Source of the DNA: Plantago ovata
Taxonomy: Eukaryota > Streptophyta > Magnoliopsida > Lamiales > Plantaginaceae
NCBI GenBank assembly: GCA_028274465.1
Contig: CM051458.1
Location: 39,470,744-39,534,743, forward strand
Length of the DNA stretch: 64,000 nt
Reading direction: 5' to 3'
A model generated the notes under the pieces. It saw only the letters and a program-made list of their open reading frames with translations, did not search any database and was not told the origin of the DNA. The position numbers and the translations under genes are program-made. The stretch's first letter is position 1, and each line of letters opens with the position of its first letter. Positions 58,092-64,000 of this stretch are shown here, one piece after another.

Positions 58092-58284
58092 AGGGAGCAT
58101 CATTTAGACATCGGTCGGATCAACCAGTAGAGAAAGTGGTCGACATTGGAAAAGATGGTAGAAGACTTCTGAGTATCCGAGAAGCTTACTGTAACCACCT
58201 CGGGGTGTAAAACGCTGGAGGGGGAGCACCTGATACCACTGCTCTTTCCCCTTCAACAGTTCACATCCTATTGGAGGGCTACAG

Positions 58285-58479
58285 GTGGAGGATTCCATAA
58301 CAGCGGCGGCTAATCTCGAGGATTCTACTCGACACTGCAACTCTACTGGTGAGGATGTGCGTGACAGTAGTGACAATGAAGGCCATACGGGCAATGATGA
58401 TACTAATGGAGGAATTGTTCCTATCCGGCCTATAATTGAAACTACCACGTCTACCAGAAGACCTGATGACACCCTATAA
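58285..58479 (+). CDS. Possible small ORF downstream of ORF2 (64 aa)
   Basis: Short acidic, Asp/Thr/Ser-rich frame (MEDSITAAANLEDST start). It lies after a pyrimidine-rich CTCTTTCCCCTTCAACAG that resembles a second 3' splice site (to 58259). In ATH-1 the corresponding region has a 1-nt insertion and a stop, so conservation is weak. It may be a second captured exon or chance. Confidence 0.25.
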   Translation: MEDSITAAANLEDSTRHCNSTGEDVRDSSDNEGHTGNDDTNGGIVPIRPIIETTTSTRRPDDTL

Positions 58480-60066
58480 AGCTCCCAGAGCAGTCCCAAT
58501 AACTCACAAACAACATACTCAGCCGACCGAGGCCAAACCATGGGGTAACATCTAGTATCACATCTTATTTCCTCATTTTATTACTGCTAGGTACTAGCGT
58601 TAATTTCATGAGGGGGGATGGGATTTAAGTGATCTAGTATTGTTAGTTTGGAGCTTGACATTGGTAGGCTGAGTATAGTACCTCGCATGTTTTATCCGTC
58701 TGCATTTGCATTTGCACGTTTACTGCTTTCTTAGATTTTTTAGGTTGCATTCACTACATTCATCCTAGGATAGTCTTGCATGTTTTATATGGAGTTTATT
58801 GCCGAATTTTTTGAACTTTTTTATTGGATAGATCAACCAACTATGCCATTATTCGTATGCTTCATCTCTATGAATTTGTTTGAGATTTTTCTCGCTTGGC
58901 TTGTCACATTTATGTATTGCACTTAGTTAAGCTTGGTAGTCTCGACATCACTTAGTGGTGTTTTCTCTACTGCGGTTCACGAAGGCCTTTATAATAGGAT
59001 GATGCGTGTTAGGGTCTTATGGTTGTTTTCCCGAGTAATTATGCACCTAAGAGGCAACAAGTCTTCACCATGCTTTGAGATTACTAAATGCATAGGAAGG
59101 AGGTAGTGTGAGGTTGTGTGATCCTTTGTTTATAACCTATTCTTCCGAATAGGTTTGGGGAGGGGGTTGCACCATCATTAGACTTGTTTTTCGTTTTTTC
59201 ATTTCCGTATCGTGAATTTATTTTTCCTTTTCCGTAAATTTTGAACTCCAACCTATTCTTTCGAATAGGTTTGGGGAAGTAGTGTGAGTCATTTTCTCTC
59301 TTTTTGTTATGCTACTGCTGGCAAAAAAAAATCGAAAAAAAAAAGAAAAGAAAAATTCCAGGAAAAAAGAAAAGAAAAAGAAAAAAAACAATCTGGAAGA
59401 AAAAAAGAAAAAAAGAAAAGACCCCAAAAAAGCAAAGAAGGGTCCCAAAAAAAAGGAAGCCAAATAGCAGTTTAGCAAAGTGTTGTGTTTCATATTCCAA
59501 TAATGTTCGTAATCGTGTTGTAATTTTCTATTTTTTATCTTTTTGTTTTGAGTGTCATCTGTTCTAGACCACCCTCGTCCTGCCATTCAGGAAGTGGTCA
59601 ATAGCTTAAGACTTTACTTGAGAGATGGGTAGAATAGGGGAGTGTTATCTTTTATAGGGAACCCTCCTTCGTTTGATGAGAGCCAGTATTGGTTCGACCT
59701 CTTTGAGGGAAAGTCTTAAACTTGGTGAACAGCAGTAAGTCCTCAGTTTCATAGGCACTGGACAACCATTCGTATCTTAGCATGCTTCATTACGTCGTCA
59801 CTGACTAGGTCCAGGTAGAGAATGTTACGAGAGACTATCTTGTCTTGACATAAGTGCTTATGTGGATGTGTATAAGTCAATCGAGGTATTCTTCAACCTA
59901 TTTTCATGCTTTGATTTATATGGTTTTTGTTCATATGTTTTTTGATAGATTCAGTAGATTAGTTCATTTTATTTGGCATGAGACTCCATTTTATGTGTTG
60001 CATTGTTTTTTACATTAGAGTCCAGCTTAGTTGCTTGAGGACAACAAAGGTTCGGTTTGGGGAGTT
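58480..60066 (+). other. ATH-3 3' noncoding region, hairpins, purine tract and PPT
   Basis: From about 58702 homologous to ATH-2 (27122 on). It holds two perfect hairpins AACCTATTC/GAATAGGTT (59134-59155 and 59250-59271), each followed directly by TTTGGGGA, a purine tract (about 59322-59465) and the terminal PPT GGTTTGGGGAGT before 60067. No gene is supported. Confidence 0.8.
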
Positions 60067-61376
60067 TGATGAATGTGTATTTTACACTTTCATTTGAGTC
60101 TTTTTCACCTATTTTAGCTATCCTCTATTTTAATTTAGCTATATTTTAGTGCATTTTATTAGAATAGTGTCACGTTTCCCTTTAGATTTTATTTTACAGG
60201 TTTTGGTTGAAAAACGAGGATTTCCGGGCAATTATATTGAAGTTGACAAGGAATTGTGTTCCAGAAGCCTATTTGGAGTATCTGAAGGTTTTCGGATAGG
60301 ATTTGGAGTCTAGGGGTGGAATCTGGAGGTTAGAAGGCCACTAGAAGTCAGAAACCGAGTCCGAAAAGGGGAAGAAATCCAAAAACGCGTCGAAAATGCG
60401 GAATTTCGCGAAATTTACTCCCGGGTGAATCGCCCGGGACGTGGGGCGAATCGCCCCACACCGGGCGAATCGCCCAGTGTGTGGGGCCCTTCGCCCCACA
60501 CTATTTCGAGGCCTATATATAGTTGCTCAGTTTTTCTCCGATTTTCATACTTTTCCAGACCTATTCTCTCACCTTTCTCTGTAGTTTTAGGTAGGAACTT
60601 CCCAGAGCCTGTTCTGGGGGTTCGTAGCTTAGGAGACACTTTTTCATAGCAGTTTGGAGCTTGTAAGATCGCGATTCTTTGGAGACTGACAACCTTCGGT
60701 AACATTGTATCTTACGGTTTATTCTACTTATTTTTATATATCTTTCCACATGTTTTCTTCTATGATTTCTGTTGATTGCATGACAACTATGAGTAGCTAA
60801 ACTTATCGTTGGTGGTAGTATGTGAATTCTTAGCGAAGGGTAGATAATCATGCTAATGGCTATATCGCGCATTATACTCCGTGTTATTGCTTTATTTCGT
60901 TGATCAGGCTCAGCCTATATCCTCGTATGTTGATTAATTATTTTGCACAATTGGACCCTCGTCGACCTATGCATATCTATATCTTCGTAGTGTTGAATAA
61001 TTACGGAACACAATTGGACAAAGTGTTGACTTGTCAGTATCTTTATCTTCGTAGTGATTAATAATTACAACAGGACATTCGATTGATCAAAGATCTCCAT
61101 GCAAGACCGAGGAATTTACGCATGATTATTAACCCGTTATGCATTGAAGGATCATACTATCACTAATCTCCATTATCTGTTAGAAAAACCTTTGCTATTC
61201 CGTCTGATGTTTTTATATTCTAAATTAGATTTGATAAAGCTAGTTATAGTCCTTAGAGAACGACACTCGAGGTCATTCTACTGCTACACTACGATTTTCG
61301 TTGTAGTTGTGAATTGCCTTTGGCTAAATAACAAATTTATTTGATTAATCGGGACCCGACAACTCTCGGTTCATCA
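60067..61376 (+). repeat. ATH-3 3' LTR (1310 bp)
   Basis: TGATGAATGTG to CGGTTCATCA, followed by ATGGC. The full palindrome array (60420-60503) ends just before the TATATATA box (60514-60521). The R-U5 part has repeated TATCTTCGTAGTG blocks (about 60915-61055). Confidence 0.92.
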
Positions 61377-62114
61377 ATGGCTTAGCGACAAGAGCAATGT
61401 TTTGCGATTTTTCAGCAAACAAATTTTCTCTTTCCTTTGTCTCGTAATTGACAGTAGCACGATTAGAGAACAACTCAGCTGGAGTGATATTTGGCATTCC
61501 TTGATTGTAGTAGAAGTTCTGAGTATGGATCCATTCTTGGTTCAGACTTCTAATAATGGTTTTCACCTTTTCAGAATCTGAATAGAAGTTTCCAACTCCT
61601 AAGGCAGCCATCTCACTCACTAGAGTTGTGAATCTGAAATCCAAGTCTTCCAGTGACTCATTTGTACCTTGTTTAAAGTTTTGGAACATTAACTATAGCA
61701 CTTCGAGTTTGTTTTCCTTGGTTTTGTCAGATCCAGCACAAAGATCTTGAACCAGTTTCCAAGCTTCCTTAGCAATTTTGGCACCCCACAGTTTGCACTG
61801 TATAGTATCTAGAGTTGATCGAATAATGATGTTTCTTGCTTGGCCATCAAGACGGAATCTTTTGGCTTCGTCGGAGTCCATTCCTCTCTTGGTTTTGAAA
61901 CGGCGGTATCAACCGGTTATCCTAAGATAGTTTGCTTTCCAGCAGTATCTGTGGTTTTGTGAAGAAAACTTCTCTCAAGTTTAGTGATTTTGATAGGTCC
62001 ATCATTTATAACAGTAACCATCTCATCACTAATGGACTCAAGATGTAGCATCATGTTGTTTCGCCATTATTCATAGTTTTCCAGCTTCAGCAAGGGAGCG
62101 TCTCCTAGCGACAT
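61377..62114 (-). pseudogene. gag: SIR-1 gag N-terminal half
   Basis: Start ATG at 62112-62114 (MSLGDAPLLKLENYE), then a stop where a Glu or Arg codon is expected, then WRNNMMLHLESISDE. After a further stop and a frameshift come RFRLDGQARNIIIRST, CKLWGAKIAKEAWKLVQDL and the second domain NFKQGTNESLEDLDFRF, GVGNFYSDSEKVKTIIRSL. This fits the Copia UBN2-type gag of SIRE-like elements. It runs out at the ATH-3 junction; the frame then continues at 44213. Confidence 0.8.
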
Positions 62115-62192
62115 CCTGTTAGTGAAAGTGAAAGTGATTTACGGAAATCACCAAAGGGGATCTAGGTTCAGTGCTGAAGGTTAAAGAACCTC

Positions 62193-62204
62193 GCTCTGAT
62201 ACCA
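62193..62204 (-). other. SIR-1 primer-binding site (initiator tRNA-Met)
   Basis: Minus-strand TGGTATCAGAGC, a perfect initiator-Met PBS, two bases after the LTR end. It is followed by a leader of about 80 nt to gag. Confidence 0.9.
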
Positions 62205-62206
62205 CT

Positions 62207-63900
62207 TGTTGGTCCCTTTAAACAACAAGAAAAGACTAGATGGGGGAGGGTGAATAGTCTTTTCAAACTTTAGTCGTTTAAAAACTTTCTCAGAAAATGC
62301 TTATTAGTTTTCAGTAACAAGTTTGCTGGTACATTAAAAACAGAGTGCAGAAGACTTTATACAATAAGTGCTTTTCAGAGAGTGCTAGTTTCAGCAAGTG
62401 AGAAGAGTGACAATGTACAATAAGTGTAGCTTGCTGAATACTAAATGCGGTAAAGTAAATGACACAAACACTTTTATAGTGGTATCTGAGAGTGGCGTAA
62501 TCTCTCAACTAATCAACTTTGTCCTTTCTAGGACTGAATCCACTAAGATAAGATTGAGGTTCCTTACAAATCCTATAACTAATGATTTTTCTGAAACCAA
62601 AGCACACTTGCTTTGTTTCCAACCTAACTAGAGAACTGTAACCTTGTTCTCCACCAAACTTGGGACTTAGAATCAGCAACACAATGCTTGTATAATTCCC
62701 CCTGAATTTCACGCCTGAAAAAAAAGGTGTTTATCAGTTAGAGAGGTGGGATGAGATGACTTGAGTATAAATTTTCAGCTATAACAAGTTATCTTAAGAA
62801 ACACAACTTGTAATACTTTTCAGTAAGCAAGTTAGGTTGTTTCTGGTGTCAAGACTTGTTCTTGTTAAAAAAAAGAACACTTAACTAATTTCTTAGCCGT
62901 GAATGTTGTACTTCTTCACAAGTAGCTTTTGTTTCAAGCTTAAGTCTTGGAACGGATCAATAGGCAGTAAAGAGTATAGAAGATTGAGTGTTTAAGCACA
63001 AATGAGAGTTTGATCACGTTGTTGACACACTTCAACTCTTTGTCAGATGACCTCTATTTATAGTGAATTAAGGGAGCTGTTTGAATTTCAAATTCTAAGG
63101 CTTTGCACCTTAAGATGTCACTATCTTTCTTTTGTACTTTCAGCAACGTCCTTCATTTGTCTTCTAGTCTTCATGTTCTTTGCGTGCCTACTTTGCATTT
63201 AATGTTCATTTGAATCGAATTCAAATGGGAACGTTGGAGCCAAAATGTAAGTACTCTTCAGCAAGGAGGTCACATATGCTTTTTCAGCAAGTGGTCAGTC
63301 TCAGTTTCAGCAAGCACAACCTACTCTGTCATATAGATTTTCACTTATGCGAGCTGTTGCTGAAAATCTCACTTTCTGAGCAACATGTGCCTTTGTAGAT
63401 ACCTTTCTCAGAGTTCTTCTAAATCTTCATTCTTCGAATCTTCAAGTTTCCGAGCGGTTCTAGTGCTTCAATAGTTCATTTGTAAAAACAAAGTACATGA
63501 TCAGCAAACTAAAGCACCTAACTAGTACCTACACTAAGTCTTCAGCAAACGTTCCTCTTTTACAATGTCCTTAAAATTCTAAATTCCTATGGACCTTAAG
63601 AGTACTAGTTACTGGACTTTTCTTAATTTAGCATGGTTAACTGCTCATCAAAATTACAAGTTTCCTAACATATTCATTATTTCTTCACTGCAATATGAGT
63701 GATTTATACTTAACTATCTGCAAGAAAAAGAAAAATTCACTAGTATCACATGGATTCTTACAAGAACTGTGATGCTAGTGTATATTAATGTTTTGCTAGG
63801 TTCATGTACAATATTTAAATGTTATATGAATGATGTTTGGTAGAAATTTGATGAAAGTGTATATGAACATTTTTGCTGATTTCTCATAAACCTTTAAATG
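62207..63900 (-). repeat. SIR-1 5' LTR (right limit uncertain)
   Basis: The LTR 3' end on the minus strand is GGGACCAACA (62207). Nearby ATTCACCCTCCCCC is typical of SIRE-like LTR ends. The TATA box TATAAATAG is at 63062-63054. The other LTR is lost, so the outer end cannot be fixed by comparison; TCAGCAA motifs continue to about 63876. Short frames inside are not supported as genes. Confidence 0.6.
63054..63062 (-). promoter_or_regulatory. SIR-1 LTR TATA box
   Basis: TATAAATAG on the minus strand, about 850 nt upstream of the LTR 3' end, giving a long R-U5 part. The context CACTATAAATAGAGG is a good plant core promoter by inspection. Confidence 0.6.
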
Positions 63901-64000
63901 TTATATGAGTGCAAAACAAGAAAGTAGATAGACTGATACCATAAATTAATAAGAACAAAAAAAGGGAAAAATGGACTATTTGGATATGGAATCTTCCCAG

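Larger units (their letters stand above)
44214..61376 (+). mobile_element. ATH-3: non-autonomous Athila-like element (gag-protease + ORF2), carrying ANG-2
   Basis: LTRs at 44214-45324 and 60067-61376, tRNA-Asp-type PBS at 45328, gag-protease split by ANG-2, then spacer, ORF2, 3' noncoding and PPT. No RT or integrase is present. Without ANG-2 it is about 8.2 kb. Flanking 5-mers ATTGC (44209-44213) and ATGGC (61377-61381) are a target duplication with one mutation; removing the element restores an open SIR-1 gag frame. Gene order is the same as ATH-1. LTRs and both ends are homologous to ATH-2, but gag is not. Confidence 0.9.
8712..63900 (-). mobile_element. SIR-1: old SIRE-like Ty1/Copia element, host of nested insertions
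   Basis: This is one minus-strand Copia element spread over five pieces. The pieces join at the target duplications of the elements inserted into it: ATH-2 at TATAC, ANG-3 at GTTTG, ATH-3 at ATTGC/ATGGC. Order along the protein: gag (62114 to 42480), protease, integrase and RT (31980 to 29713, then 10368 onward), RNase H (ends 9276). SIRE-like traits are a long gag with acidic and coiled-coil parts, the GKQTKTSFK and HMDLFESSSTS integrase segments, VDDIIFGS in RT, an initiator-Met PBS and an LTR end with a CCCTCCCCC run. Its 3' LTR is missing on the left, apparently lost with part of ATH-1. The right limit is uncertain; it is set by the last TTGCTGA motif. Confidence 0.7.

Noticed and set aside
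62398..63398. Short frames in the SIR-1 LTR as host genes
   Set aside because: No domain or conservation is visible, and the region is LTR by its PBS, TATA box and end motifs.

Overview
The window is plant nuclear DNA, probably from a flowering plant and most likely a eudicot. It consists almost entirely of nested LTR retrotransposons. I see no host gene, rRNA or tRNA gene, and nothing bacterial or organellar. The plant assignment rests on three things: primer-binding sites matching plant tRNA-Asp and initiator tRNA-Met, Ty3/Gypsy Athila-type and Ty1/Copia SIRE-type and Angela-type proteins, and kilobase-long LTRs with TG...CA ends and 5-bp target duplications. I use local names for the elements.

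Layout. 1-970: tandem repeat with a two-part unit of about 530 bp. 971-8711: ATH-1 (minus), a gag-protease-only Athila-like element, truncated on the left. 8712 to about 63900: SIR-1 (minus), an old SIRE-like Copia element cut into pieces by later insertions. Its parts are the pol 3' end at 8712-10368, protease-integrase-RT at 29713-31980 (repeated at 38182-40455), gag C-terminal half at 42480-44213, and gag N-terminal half, PBS and LTR from 61377. Inside SIR-1 sit ATH-2 (10369-29712, plus, TSD TATAC, gag-pol with protease, RT, RNase H and integrase), ATH-3 (44214-61376, plus, same gag-protease-only type as ATH-1) and ANG-3 (31981 to the gap, plus). Angela-like Copia element ANG-1 (16358-26302, minus, TSD TCACC) splits the ATH-2 integrase, and ANG-2 (46325-55291, plus, TSD AAGAA) splits the ATH-3 gag.

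A run of exactly 100 N (35285-35384) separates two contigs that overlap in content. The right contig restarts at the equivalent of position 26830 and repeats the ATH-2 end and SIR-1 RT-integrase. At the ANG-3 insertion site it carries a solo LTR with the same GTTTG target duplication instead of the full element. The simplest reading is two haplotypes placed in series, with error-rich sequence at the start of the right contig.

Most interesting biology. ATH-1 and ATH-3 share LTRs, PBS, leader and 3' end with the RT-bearing ATH-2, but their gag-protease is different. They also carry an extra reading frame (ORF2, 124/125 codons) behind a recognisable intron, with a branch point, an acceptor and, in ATH-1, a donor. 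They look like chimeric non-autonomous elements that borrow RT and integrase from ATH-2-type elements and may carry a captured host exon. Other unexplained structures are arrays of GC-rich palindromes beside the Athila TATA box and again behind gag-protease, a row of six hairpins in the Angela-like LTR, four-copy repeats of about 45 bp in its leader, and strong enrichment of the 7-mer TCAGCAA throughout SIR-1. Every pol-type frame is interrupted by stops, frameshifts or insertions, so none of these copies is clearly autonomous today.
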